A DNA stretch of 64,000 nt from positions 61,098,150-61,162,149 of the forward strand of contig CM050649.1 of assembly GCA_027574665.1 (NCBI GenBank). Reading direction: 5' to 3'. This document shows positions 45,711-58,800 of this stretch, in pieces. Position numbers and translations under genes: made by a program. Each line of letters begins with the position of its first letter. The first letter of the stretch is position 1. The DNA comes from Rhynochetos jubatus (taxonomy: Eukaryota > Chordata > Aves > Eurypygiformes > Rhynochetidae). Below the pieces are notes generated by a model that was not told the origin of the DNA, made no database searches, and saw nothing but the letters and a program-made list of their open reading frames with translations.

Positions 45711-48700
45711 TAAGAATTTACTTTTCTAACAATGCAGTTAGCTAAATAGATTCACTAAGGTTTAGAGGAACATGACACACAGCACACAGAAAAAATGAGA
45801 TGGGAAGAGTGGGAGTGGAGTGCAATAGCATGGGATAGCCTTCTCCATAGGCCAGACAGCATTAGTGCAAACAAATTGTTTTATGCCACTTCAAGAGATG
45901 AAGAGGTAGACTACTAGAGACATGGTCTTCCAGAGCTGCTCACAAGTGCATAGAGAAATAGAAATATCTAGTTTATTTTATTTATTTATTTATTTTGTGG
46001 CTTTGCAAAAAGGGATTTAAAAAAATACACATTTGTGTATTTGAAAAGTGGAATACTACAGTCATTTCCCCTAACATTATGATGTACATAAACAACTGAT
46101 GTATACCAGTTTCTATTGCTCTCAGAAGGTGGAAATATTTGTGTCTTGGAAAAGAAATATAATGTAGGAAAGAAAATTTCTGATTAATTACAGGTTTAGA
46201 TTTCATTGTAGATTTGGCCTTCAGGGAGTTTTAAGTGAGCTATTAACTTATATTTCATCTATAGCATTATGTACCTGGCAGATTTCTGGTACTTTGCCTG
46301 TTGCTTATGAAGAGATGGCTGTCCTTCTGGTTCATGAGAGAAAATGTCATTGTTATTGCATAGTCTCTTTGGATGAACACTAATTTAGTACCTGTGTTTG
46401 CCTTTATTGCACACAATCTCAATTTTAGGGTTTTTTTCCAAGTCTAACAAGGGTGTCACCATAGCACTCTCCAGAAATCAGCCTATGCTTATTATCCCTT
46501 TCTGGAGAGAGAAGTAAAGATGCCTTAAGCATAAATGCTTTTCTCACCATGTTTATGTATTGCGAAGTCTGGGATTTGCACTTCAGATACATTCAGTGGT
46601 ACAAAACTCATGAAAGGACTTCTACAAATATGATTTGGTTTAGCTTGTACCAAAATACCTGAAGAAGATAAAAAGTATCTATCTTCTGTTTGTTGCTTAA
46701 GTTTCTTCACCATTTATGAATATTGTCTGAACATAGGCCAAAATCTTTCTAAAAGATGTAGACATTTCTGGACAGTGATTCATCTTATCCTTAGAGGAAT
46801 TAAAAAATAACTTAGACAACTTGTGTCTTTTCGGTCTGTTTTTCTCTCCTCTGGGTATAAATGGTGTGTTGGGGAGCAATCACCTTAACCACAAAAATTC
46901 TTAAACCCTGCCCCATCCTGTCTAGGCTGTTTGTTTTGGGTATTTGCTTTGTTTTGGATGTTGGTTTTTTTTTTTTTGGTCTGTGTTTTGGTTTTGTTTT
47001 CCTTTGGTTTATCTCTGAAAAATAACTCCATGTTCTGGTCTCCACAATGCCATTGTCTTGCAAACTGATGATTCTCCAGTACATCTTCAGTGCTGGGAAA
47101 TCACTTTAGATTTTTGATAGAGAATGGAAGCACGATGAGCCCCACATTCACAGCAGTTTGCTGCCTGACATAGAAAAAATTATTACAATGAATTAATGTG
47201 ATTGCATAAATCATCATCAACAGAAAAAGAAATCATCTGTATTTATTTGATCTGTGATGACCTGTCAGACATATGAAATGAAGGGAGCCTCTATTTATAT
47301 CATGTGTTCAACAGCTGGGAAAAGAACTTACATTTCTAATTCCATTTTGATGACTTATGATTTTTTTTTTCATACACAAACCTACATAAGCTTGCTGTGA
47401 AGTACATAGTTAGTGTTTAGTTTCTTGCCAGACATACTGTTCTGCTACTCTGCTACTTTGCAAATTAATTTGAAACTAAAAATGAATTAAGTGATATATT
47501 TTCAAATATCAGATTTATTCAAATAAAACAATTGAAAAAATACATTTTCAGATGCTTATTTACACCTGTTTATATGTGTTATTAATTACAATCAGCTCTC
47601 ATAAGCTTGAAAATACACAAACACTAGTTTTTCCATTGAATCATTAACATATTTTCATAGGAAAAATATATAAAATATTTAAATACCATTAGTTTTCATT
47701 CCACTTGGATAATATTGTTGCTCTAAAGAAGGAAAAGGAATTTAAGCAGTAAATGTTTACCTTCTAAAGATGACCTATCTCACTCCCATAACCACAGAAT
47801 GGATAACACTTGCTGCCAATACAAGCAGTAATTTTCCCATAAAAGATAGACACAAAGCATCAAATCCACACTGTTTTACAAAATAGGATAACTGGGTAAA
47901 GTGACTACCTATGGAGGTTTATAGTGTCCTAGTTGGGTAAGATATTAAAGTAACTGTCCATTATACTCTTAACAGCTGTAATCTCATGGAGTGCTATTCA
48001 CCAAATGGTTCTCTGCTCCTGTAATAGTACTGACAGGGTCCTAAGGCTCAGCTCAATTAAAACCACTGTGACAGGGCAAGACCATTTTGGCAGACAGCAC
48101 TATTGCTCTTTCATATAAAAGAGCCCAGGGAACACAATAAGCAATCTCTGTACCATAATGGATGAAACAGAGCTAATGTTCAGTGATGCAGTACAGATTT
48201 ACTAAACTAATGCAAGTTGACTGTGCTTTGACATAGCATACACAGCTTTCTAGAAATGATTTCACATTTTAATACTATGCCATCTAGGTGTCAGCTTTCC
48301 TACTTCAGTCCTTTAGTGCATGTGAAATCATAGATATGGAGATAAAATTCTAGCTGGATTTACATGCAAAATTGCCTTTGAAATAATAAAAAACACAAGG
48401 AAACACACCATTACTTCTCTTATTTTCTGGTTAGTCTATAGAATAATTTTTTTTCCTTTCTTTTAAAGAAAATAAACTTTTGATCTGGCAATATTTGCTT
48501 ATATGTATATTTCAGATTAAAGTAATTATCACTCTATAGTGATAGATTTTTTTTTTCATAAAACACACAATAAAAACACCATATACACAAAAAAGGGTGT
48601 CAGTATCTGTATCCATATCTTTATCATCCCTGCCTGTCTCATATCTTTAACAATTTTACGTACATATGTGTAACATATTTACATATGTATGTACATACAG

Positions 48701-51032
48701 TGTTTGTTTGTGAGTTTTTGTTGTGATTTATGTGTGACTTCCTCATAAACTGAAATGGATTTTGCTAACATTCATCATTCTAAGGCCAAAGTAGTCAACC
48801 CACAAACACTGTCAGTGATCTTTTTACACAGGAGCAGATTGATGTAAGGACAGTAATTCCACAATACTAGCTATAATGTACATCATTCTACCTCTTTTCC
48901 TAAGTAAAAATACTGTTCTGAATAAAAACAGTTTTATTCAAAATTCAGTGGTTTCAGCTGTGATCCTTTAGGACCAAAGCTTGCAAACAGAACTATGAAA
49001 TAGAAGAAAAAAAAAAAAAAAAAACCAAAAACCTTGTGGCAGAACTCTGTTTTCTTTCTTGCAAAATTCAAATTTCTTGTATTTAGACACAGTTTCATAC
49101 AGGTTTAACTATCAGATCTTTTAATCAGCATGCACAAACAGTTTGCTATTGCTCATTACTGAAAGTGAAATTCCAGAAATATCTGACAGTTGACATATCT
49201 ACACCCACAAATAATTGGCTTCTATTTGTTATTTCTAATTTACTAGTTATCATATATGCAATTTCACCCAGCAAGTTTGATAAAGGTGTCCATATACTTT
49301 ACATGACCAGGTGGGGGAACTGGTGGAAGACTAAGTAATTTCATAAATATCAGAATCCATAGCAATTGGGTTAGTTACACATTAGATAAATTATTTGCAA
49401 AATATGAATCGGTCATCTACTAATTCTGATGACTAAATATGTCACCCAATGTTTCTTAATAGGATTTGAATGATAACCTAAATTACTTCCACAGCTTCCA
49501 CTTGTTTGTACCTGAAAAATTATAAAGAGATTTACTCTTAAGTATAAAATAATAGTTGTACTTATACACTGCACATCAGGAAAGAAATGCTGTAATCAAG
49601 AGTCAAACAAAGTCAATACAAACAAACCCATGAGACTGAGCAGACTTTAGGTAATGTTAAGAATGAGGAATATCTTGTGCTGACACAAGTATCCTTAATA
49701 TGATATTTAAAAACTATAGCAGAAGAAGAGCTGAGGTGGTCAGGAAGGAGATAAGGTCTGCTCACAGCATTGCTCTGCCTCTTTGTCCATCCATTAAAAA
49801 TATTGATCAAGGCACTGAACGGGCATAAACCTGCATTTGTACTAACATCTCCTGTAATTAACACTGTGGTTTATTTGGAGTAAGGAATCAGAGACAGGAC
49901 TGTCACTGACAGCAAAAGAATGGCCTGTCCCATCAAGTGGCCTTTTTCGAGGCAATGGAGCAATCATTAGACTAAGGTGTTGGGTGAAAATCTCTCAGCT
50001 GCATGCCAGTGGTTTTACATGTAGTTCCATGAAGAAGACCTCAAAATGAACTTAACAAGTTGATTCCAAGAAACCTTTTCCTCTTCTGAAAATACTGAAG
50101 TCTAAACTGTCATTTGGTGAGTGTTCAGTGTCCAAAGTGACACTGGTAAGCAGTGGTAGCACTGTGGCTGAGTTGTTACATACCTGCCCATCCATAATGG
50201 TAATGCAGAATGCAATTTGTTCAATGTAAAATAGGTTTGTGTGTAGATTTCAGATGCCTAGTAGCACTATTTAAAATATCCTAAAATATTCTAAAAAAAA
50301 AGTTTGTATTTTCTTATTCAACTCCAAATTTCACCTGTTTTCCTTACACCAGTAAGAGATCTGTGGGCTACTTTTAAGAGGTATAAAAAGCAAGTAAGGA
50401 AATAAAGGTAGTTTTCAGTAGGCTTATATAGTCTCCATGAAGTGCCATTGGAAGACATTCCAAGATTCACTCGGTAAAAATGGCTTAACTATATGCCTAA
50501 GTGGAAGAAATTGTGTGTCACAGCCTAAATCAATTTCCACATTAGTATGATACGTTATTGCAACATCTAACATGCAAGCCAGCAATGAATGATATATGTT
50601 TTTCCTATTTCAGTGGGTTTTATTTGGTGTAAGCATGCTTGTTTTTAACCATGCTGTTACAGGACATAAGAAAAAGCAAAAAAGCTTCAAAACTATCCTA
50701 AACTACAATATATAAAAAAAGAGCAAGAGAAGGGGAGATTTTACTTCTCTTTGAGGAAAATGGTTGCAATGTTAAGTGCAGGAGATGATTTTAGCACATA
50801 AACTTCGCTTTTTGAGCAACTGTAAAAACCACTGAGCATCCATTTACCTAGCATCATATTTCTGTATCTGAATTGCCTCCTGGAGAACCTTCATCATATC
50901 TGCTAACTACTTGTGAACATCATTGGTACATCCATCTAAAATGCCACTGAATTCTTGGGCAATATTTAATCTAACAAAAATATATTTTCATATCTAAGAA
51001 AATTTCAATCAAGTGAATCCAAGATTATCAAG

Positions 51033-51581
51033 GAATCATAGAACTATAGAATAGTTTGAGGTGGAAGGAACCTTCAAACATCCTCTAGTCCAACCCCCCA
51101 CCACAGACAAGCACATCTTTCACTAGATCAATTTGCATAAAGACCTGTCCAACCTGACCTTGAACACTTTCAGTGATGGAGCATCCAGACCTTCTCTGGA
51201 CAACTGTTCCAGTGTCTCACCACCCTCATAATAAAAAATGTCCTCCTTATATCCAATCTAAACCTACCTGTTTCCATTTAAAACCCTTGTTCCTTATTCT
51301 GTCACTGCCAGCACTCACAAGAGATCTCTGTCTGTCTTTCTTATGAGCCCCCCTGATAGACTGCGGTAAGATTTTCCCGGAGCCTTCTCTTATCCAGGTT
51401 AAGCAACACCAACTCTTTGAGCCTTTTTGTAGAGGAAAGGTGTCCCAGCTCTCTCATCATATTCATGGACATCCTGTAGACCTGTTCCAACAGGTCCCTT
51501 TCCTTTTTGTGCAGGGCTTCCCAGAGCTGGACACAGTACTCCAGGTGGGGTCTCACGAGAGTGGAGTAGAGGGGGAGAATC
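51033..51581 (-). repeat. CR1 LINE 3' part (outer element, first half)
   Basis: It starts with the antisense CR1 tail AATCATAGAACTATAGAATA and covers the 3' UTR and the ORF2 C-terminus. The minus frame 51341-51619 preserves typical residues (RPHLEYCVQLWEALHKK and later KRLKELVLLNLDKRRLREN). It is split by a second CR1 at 51582 and resumes at 51730. Confidence 0.93.
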
Positions 51582-51729
51582 ATAGAATGGTTAGGGTTGA
51601 AGGGGACCTTAAAGATCACCTACTTCCAAACCCCCTGCCATGGGCAGGGACACTCTCCACTAGACCAGGTTGCTCAAAGCCTCATCCAGCCTGGCCTTGA
51701 AGACAGCCAAGGGTGGGGCATCCATGAAT
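51582..51729 (-). repeat. Nested short CR1 3' fragment (inner element)
   Basis: A 5'-truncated CR1 of about 150 bp begins CATAGAATGGTTAGGGTTGA and carries CCCCCTGCCATGGGCAGGGA and CATCCAGCCTGGCCTTGAAG. It sits inside the outer CR1 and is bordered by AATC on both sides (51578-51581 and 51730-51733), consistent with a 4-bp target duplication. Confidence 0.9.
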
Positions 51730-52005
51730 AATCTCCCTTAAACTGTTGGTCACACTTTTTTGATGCAGCCCAGGATATGACTGGCTTTCTGGACTGCAAA
51801 CACACATTGCTGCCTCACATCCCGTATTTTATCCATCAGTACCTCCGACTCATTCTCTGCAGGGCTGTTCTCAAACCCTTCGTCCTCTAGTCTGTGCTGA
51901 AACTGGGGATTATTCCCACCCAGGCACAGGACCCTGTATTTGGTATTTTTGAACTTCATGAGGTTCACACAGGCCCACATCTTAAGCCTGTCAAGATCAA
52001 TTATC
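51730..52005 (-). repeat. CR1 LINE (outer element, second half)
   Basis: The outer CR1 resumes at AATCTCCCTTAAACTGTTGG and continues with GATGCAGCCCAGGATATGAC, CACCCAGGCACAGGACCCTG and GAACTTCATGAGGTTCACAC. The minus frame 51750-51980 contains NLMKFKNTKYRVLCLGG-like CR1 residues. It ends near 52005. Confidence 0.93.
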
Positions 52006-54109
52006 TGCTGTATAAGGAAGAAATAGGATGAGTTTTGAATTAGGGATTAAAGCTTTCTGGACCCTTGAAACATTTGATATCTAGAAAATTATATATTTTA
52101 ATGCATATCTCATGCATATCTTGATGCAGCAAGCATTCCATAAGTTGTTTGCTGTTGGAGTTCTGTTGCTCTTACACATAAGGTCAAATGTGGAATCTGA
52201 TGCTCAGGTTGAACCTGTTCGTAAGATGTACAGAAAATTCCGAAACCTTTCATATCACCTTAACAGGAGAACAATGGTAAATCAGGGAGATAAGATTAAA
52301 AAAATCTTCCTGAAGTAATCCTATTTTGAGCCAGATGTGCATATTTATTCTTACAGTGCATCACTTTTGGGTGGTTGGGATTTTTTTGTTGGTTTGTTTG
52401 TTTGTTTGTGGGGCTTGTTTTGTAACTTGGGTTTTTTTCATTGTTGTTTAGATTTCTGTGTTGTTGATTTTTCATGTTATGAATAGATGGGGTTTATGTA
52501 TTTTCATCTTTTCCTGGCATCAGCCAAGTGAGATTTAAGATGAACAGACAAAACCATGTCATTGCTTAGCTTGTTGACAAATCTATAAAACCTGAGAAAC
52601 CTTAAGAAACGTTTCATTTCCCAGAATATTTTCCAATGTATCAAGAGAGTCTTGGAGGATTCATTGTTTTATGATCAGGACACAGAAAAAGATCTGGTAT
52701 CATAAGATGAGAGGAGGAAGTTTTTTCTTCCAAAGGTCATTCCTCTGTATTCTAACTTCTTTAAAACAAGGGCAGTAAAAATGGATCCATATACTTAGTT
52801 CACTAATATCTGTTATAGTCATCCTTGAGTGACTATAAAACGTAAAATACCTCTTTACATTTTATGAAAGGCTGCTCTTAATTAAAAATAAAGCCTGAAT
52901 TAAATGAAGTAACAAGTGCCATATCTTCTTAATATCAGTTAATTAGAATTTCAGTATAATTTCAGTGTTCTCTTTTGGAAGTAAATGAAATCTATTTATG
53001 ACTTGCCAAAGAAATAACTACACATTGTATTAGAAATGAGCTTCATAATGTCTTTCAAACAGAACTACTCTGAAATGGACTTTTTTTGACATTTAAAGGA
53101 TTTTTTTCTTTGTTTTAATTTTTCACACTATTTTCTTTGTAGAAGTGTTAGATACTGTATTTTCTGTTCCATCTTTTTCTTTACCCATACAAATCCAAAA
53201 GGACCAAAATGTTTTCTTTTCTAATACTCTTTAAAGAAAGAATAGGGGCTAGCCTTCACCATGCATTGTAACTAGTAAAACATAGCCCAGTGCTGCTTTA
53301 GTAGTTCAGCATGCTTCTGGCTGTGTCCCTCAGGATAGCAGAACTGTGGATGAACCAGAAAACCTTCACGATGCATTAGGAAAATAAAAGCACTTGTAAG
53401 TCTTTATCAACATCAAGTAAGGGTGCATTTGCCTTTACAGCCAAGATCTTAATGCCCTGAAGAGAGCATTGTTCCTAAAAATAAATGTAACTTTATATCA
53501 ACACAATTCAAGTTACTCAACTTGAATTTTTAGCCCAGGGCTTGCAGAAGATAAAAGTCTTAAGCGATCACATTGCTCTGTGCTTTGAACATAAAAATCA
53601 AGCATTGTTTTAGGTGTATACATTGTTGACCTTTCTCAAAATTCAGACTGCTGATTTCCCACTTCCAAAATATAAAGAAGAAAATCCTTCAAATTGCAGA
53701 ACATTTAAATCTCTCTTATTGATATTTCTTAAAAAGACAAATGCAATTCATGCTAGCTACATAAAATAATACAAAATTCTTTAAATTTTTCACAGACGGA
53801 AAACACCATATATACAATTGTTCTCAAGTACAGTGAACAAGAGGGGAAAAAGAGGAAAAAGGAGTGTGTGCAACCATGATATAAATGGGGGATGTCTTCG
53901 TATTTGCAGGGAGCTACAGCGCTCTAATCTTCTTTTTTTGACATTTCACAGGTGATATTTTTCTGGGTGGAAGGGTATCTATCTCAACTGACAGTTTGCC
54001 ACCCCATCAGTATCAGCCATGGTTCTCATGCACATCATCTCCATATGATCTCCTAGCAGCCTCAGTAGAGGCAGCAGTTACTAGAATGTTAGTAGACTAA
54101 GATGATAGT
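52006..54109. other. Unassigned sequence
   Basis: No gene or repeat family is recognised. A T/G-rich stretch with (GTTT)n lies at about 52380-52450. Confidence 0.55.
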
Positions 54110-54865
54110 AGAATCATATAATGGTTTGGATTGAAAGGGACCTTAAAGACTATCTAGTTCCACATCCCCTGCCATGGGCAGGGACACCTTCCACTAGACC
54201 AGGTTGCTCAAAAACTCATCCAGCCTGGCCTTGAACATTTCCAGGGATGATGCATCTACAGCTTCCCTGGTCAACCTGTTCTTGTGCCTCACCACCCTCT
54301 CTGTGAAGAATTTTTTCCTGATATCCAATCTAAAACTACCTGCTTTCAATTTAAACCCATTACCCCTTGTACTGTCACTACAGGCCCTTGTAAAAAGTCC
54401 CTCCCCAGCTTCCTTGTAGGCCCCCTCAGACACTGGAAGGTGCTATAAGGTCTCCGAGGAGCTTTCTGATCTCTAGGGTGAACAAGCCCAATTCTCTCAG
54501 TCTTTCATTACAGGAGAGGTGCTCCAGCCCTCTGATCATCTTCGTGGCCCTCCTCTGGACTCACTCCAACCAGTTGATATCCTTCTTTTGTTGAGGGCTC
54601 TGGAACTGGCCACAGTACTCTAGGTGGTTTCTCACAAGAGCAGAGTAGAGAGGGAGAATCACCTCCCTCGACCTGCTGGCTATGCTTCTGATATAGTCCA
54701 GGATATGGTTGGCTTTCTGAGCTGCCAGCGCACACTGTGGGCTCATGTCCAGCTTTTCATCCAGTATTACCCCCAAGTCCTTCTCCTTAGGGTTACTCTT
54801 GATCCTTTCTCCACTCAGCCTGTACTTGTTTTTGGGATTGTACTTGTATATGGGATTGGGATCCC
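54110..54865 (-). repeat. CR1 LINE 3' part, about 755 bp
   Basis: It begins with the antisense tail AGAATCATATAATGGTTTGG and continues through CCCCTGCCATGGGCAGGGAC, GGAGAGGTGCTCCAGCCCTC, CAGAGTAGAGAGGGAGAATC and TACCCCCAAGTCCTTCTCC to CAGCCTGTACTTG. The minus frame 54561-54776 keeps [20 protein letters not shown] and [18 protein letters not shown], typical of the CR1 ORF2 C-terminus, but the full frame is broken. Confidence 0.94.
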
Positions 54866-57829
54866 TTCAGCCTCCAGGGAGTTTTGTGAGGTAGTATATT
54901 TAGCTCAGTTTATTTTCTTCACCACTATGACAAGGATCTGTGGACTAAACATTGCCTCAAAATTTGGATGATGATTTTATTTCTGTCTATTACATTGGCT
55001 ATACTGAATGTCTGAATAATAAACTTTAACGCAACACCTACATTTTAGATGACAAAAGGCCACATGAATCCTACTCAAAGTGGTTAACTGCTGTACTCCA
55101 AGCTAAATGTTCTCAAAATATGAGTTGTGCCTCATCTATCATATTTATAGGCGAAGTTATGTGTACAATGCCTAGGTCTATCCTTATTCTTGTCTTGGTC
55201 TGAGCCAACCCAAAGCCTTATAGTACCAGTGTATCTTAGTTTGGGATGGAGTTCATATTTATTTGGCTGAACAATTTACAATTGGCTCAGAAAACCAGCT
55301 AGATGATCTAAATATATGTAATTAGACAGTTACATTTACCAGTAAAAAAAATGAAAAAAACCAAAACAAAACAAATAAACACACACCCCTCAAAAAAAAC
55401 CCCCGTAATTTTGCATTTTGCAATTTAAACTAAAGTAGTAAAACAGATTTTTCATGGAACAATAAAAATCTTGGTGACAGAAGAATAAATTTATTGAAAA
55501 GAGTAATCCAATTGCAACAGAATCACACTATCTCTCTACTCCACAAAAAAAACCCCTAACTAAATAACAATTAACCTACAACCCCTAACTTCCCACTAAC
55601 CAAAAAAATACCCATGCTTCTTGTTAATGTTTTTTTTTTTTGTTTGCCAAATTTCATATTAATATTTCTCAATGTTTTGCCATTAAATCTGAAGAGCATA
55701 GTGATGCCTATTAAAGCTAGTAGCTAAGTGATTTTGTTAAAATTTGGAAAAAGACATCCAAATACACATAGAATGACTAGAATGCATATTTGTTATTATG
55801 GCCTTCTGTTATTTTTAGAAACAGATTCAGGAATCTGCAACAATTCAAGAAATAACTAGTAACAAAATATCAGGAAATAGCAGTATAATACTTTTTATAA
55901 CATGCTGTTATGAAATTATAAATATCTGTACTCTCACATACGATGACCACTACTATGTTAGGGGTTTTTTTCTAATAAGATCCATGTAATATAAAACTTT
56001 CTACCCCAGATTGGGAAAACAAAAATACAGTATAAATGAGCAAAAGATGCACTGTTTAGCACCAAAGATCACGGGGGAGACTTTTCTAACCAGTTGTATA
56101 TTTGCACCACTAGAGTCAGTGGGAAGTTGTAAGCTTTCTTAGAAGCACAGTTCAGATCCATATTTGCATCATTTTAAGACATGACACCGAATGTTTTATG
56201 TGTCTGATGTTTTGAAATAGTGTTTAAAGATAACCTTAATACATTCTTGGTCATGTGTGCAGTTTTTACTTTAGAGGTCCCACCTTTCTTGGTGGCTTTG
56301 GAAATTCAAGCTACAAAGTGACACTAAAAGTTAGTACCTTCCTAAATACTTCTTATTACTGTTCACGTAATAATGGCAATAGTGTTGATAGTTTTGGTTT
56401 GGGTTTTGAGGTTTTTTGGGTTTTTTGGGTTTTTTTTCCATACCTTTTCTGTTTATAGCAAACTGCAATAAAGTGAGATGAATGTCATCTTGAGAAACTG
56501 AAACATCATCGGCATGAGAGTATACCAGTAGAAGAAACATGCACCATGTAAAAAACTAAGAATATAAGAGAATCTAAATTAATGTAGAAGAAGAAATGCT
56601 ACCTACAAAAATGTCTACTACTCTAGTATAATCATTTCAGAAGAAGTTTTATAGTATGTTTATAAAGCTGTCCAACTTTAAACAAATAAATAAATAATTT
56701 TATAAGTATACCTTTTGAAATCCCTTTTTTTCTGTTCTTCTCTTCCTCAGGCAATATCCAGACTTACTGCATTTATTCTATTCATATTGTAATGTAAAGA
56801 TTTTAAAATCTAGTAGCTATACAAATCACTTTTCAGATATTTTTGTGTTATTTGAATGAAATCTGAACTTTTTACCAGCACTGTAGTAAAGTTCATACTT
56901 GGTTGCTGTTTATCATGTATGTAATACATTTTTTTTCAAATATCTACAGCAGCTGCAGTCTGACCTGTATTTTTTTTCTTAAAATTCTTTTCATTGTCAT
57001 TGTTTCTTCACAAAGCTTTCATGCTTTTCCAGAAAGCTTGACTAATGTAAATAGCAAACAATTTTTATAAGTCAAGGAGAAAAACTGTGGCTACCAAAAA
57101 GCTCTGAAATATATTATTCATATATAAGATTTAAAATTGCAGTTGTCAAATGATTTGATAAATCAAAAATATATGCAGCTTCAGTTGTACCTTTAAACAT
57201 TATTTCAAAAATAGTGTGGAAGGTATCTGAAGGTATCTATGCAGCTATATGAACCTTTCAAATGTTCTTATAAATGTCAGGTTTGTTCAGAGTTCTCTCC
57301 ATTAAAGTATCACTTTACAATTGCTCAGCCAGGGCCAAAAATGTGAAAATCTAACCAGCTCATCAAGGCATGTGGACTAAATTCATCAGTATTCACTTTC
57401 TACATCCCAGAATCTTGTATAGATTCAACCTGAATGTAACAAATCTGTCATGAGAGCTGCAATACACTTCAGTATTGTTCTAATTAGCTATACACTTCCC
57501 CATATCACTTTTAAGTATCATTCTCATTATATCAGACAGAATGTAAACTTGCTGGAGACCTTGTTCCTTATTAAGATTAAAATTGAAATTCTTTGTATTT
57601 TCACATCTACTTTTCCAGTATTGCAATTATCTGCTTAAGGCCAACTTTAAATATTAATTTCAAATTACTCTTTAAAAGAAATTCTATAGAAGTTCAATGA
57701 TAAGATGAAAGTTTGAACACAAAGGTAAGGATAATTATGTTCTTCAAAAGCAGTATTTAGTGAGAAGTGCCATTATTTGAGCAAATAGTATACCCAAATA
57801 TTATTAGGGTTGTAGTCAGTTCGTAACAC
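54866..57829. other. Unassigned AT-rich sequence
   Basis: No gene or repeat family is recognised. A/C-rich low-complexity stretches lie near 55345-55400 and 55545-55610, and a T/G-rich stretch with three GGG runs at 56391-56438. Confidence 0.55.
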
Positions 57830-58330
57830 TTCACCTCTGCTTCTATTTCCTCCTCACACTCTTCCCCCTACTCCACTGTGGGGTCCCTCCCAAACCATAC
57901 AGTCCTTCATGAACTGCTGCAACATGGTTTCTTCCCATGGGCTTCAGTTCTCCGTGACCTCCTCCAGCACTGAACCTTTCCATGGGATGCAGTCCTGAAC
58001 AGACTGCTCTAGTGTGAGTCCCTCATGGGCCAGAGTTTCTGCCAGCAAACCTGCTCCAGCATGGGGTCATCTCTCTTCATAGATCCTACCATGAGCCTGC
58101 TCCAGTGTGGAGCCTTTATTGGCTGTAACTTCCTTCTGAGAACATCCACTTTCTCTGGTGTGGTGTCCTTCATGGGCCGCAGGAGGGAAATCTGTTCAGA
58201 CATGGTCCTCCATGGCCTCCAGGAAGACAACCTGCTTCATTGTCATCTTCTCCATGGGCTGCAGGGGTATGACTGCTCTGGCACCTGGAGCACCTCCTCT
58301 TTCTTGTCTGACTTTGGTGTCTGCAGGGAT
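57830..58330 (+). mobile_element. Group B LTR, internal part
   Basis: The diverged repeat units of the group B LTR are evident: CACTGTGGGGTCCCTCCCAA, repeated CTGCTCCAGCATGGGG-like units, CATGGGCTGCAGGGGTATGA and GACTTTGGTGTCTGCAGGG. Both LTR ends are missing and CR1 sequence follows directly. Frames 58025-58489 and 58009-58230 read across it. Confidence 0.72.
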
Positions 58331-58800
58331 GGTGTCCTGCAGATGCAGAACCTTACACTTGGCCTTGTTGAACTTCATGAGGTTGGCACAGGTCCACCTC
58401 TGCAGTCTATCAAGGTCGTTTGGATGGCATCCATCCCTCCAGTGTGTCAGCCACATCACACAGCTTGGTGTCACTGGCAGACATGCTGAGGGTACACTCA
58501 ACCCCACCATCCATGTTGCTGACAAAGGTGTTAAAATGTAATGGTCCCAACACTGACCCCTGAGGAACGCTGCTCATCACTGGTCTCCACTCAGACATCA
58601 AGCCATTGACCATAACCCTCTGAATGTGACCATCAAGCCAGACCTTTATCCACCGAGCAGTCCATCCATCAAATCCATGTCCCTCCAATTTAAAGACAAG
58701 GATGTCTTGTGGAATGGTGTCAAAGGCTTTGCACCAAGTCCAGGTAGACGACATCAGTTGTGGATCCTCCATCCACCAAGAATAAACCAAGTATCTCCTA
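58331..58800 (-). repeat. CR1 LINE reverse-transcriptase fragment, inactive
   Basis: On the minus strand the frame 58410-58838 preserves the CR1 reverse-transcriptase layout: CKAFDTIPQDIL (motif A region), GFDGWTARWIKVWLDG, SSVPQGSVLGP (motif B region) and SMSASDTKLC at motif C. There the usual FADD is replaced by SASD, so a catalytic Asp is lost. A shifted frame at 58196-58525 carries the next part (NLMKFNKAKCKVLHL). These show at least one frameshift. The 3' end of the element is missing. Confidence 0.93.

Larger units (their letters stand above)
40029..51032. other. Eleven kilobases without recognisable repeats or genes
   Basis: I recognise only simple sequence: poly-T at 41970-41993, a purine tract at 45606-45710, (TTTA)n near 45973-45995 and an A-run near 49007-49023. 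The longest frame (40244-40687, 147 codons, plus) shows no domain, has AT-driven composition (Phe, Lys, Leu, Ile) and is probably chance. The frame at 44054-44419 is similar. Confidence 0.5.

Noticed and set aside
55545-55610. CCCCTAAC-like units resembling an interstitial telomere repeat
   Set aside because: The units are irregular (CCCCTAAC, ACCCCTAACTTCCC) and not tandem (CCCTAA)n.
56391-56438. G-quadruplex candidate (TTTTTTGGG units)
   Set aside because: Only three GGG runs are present, with one GG in between, so a standard intramolecular quadruplex is not supported.
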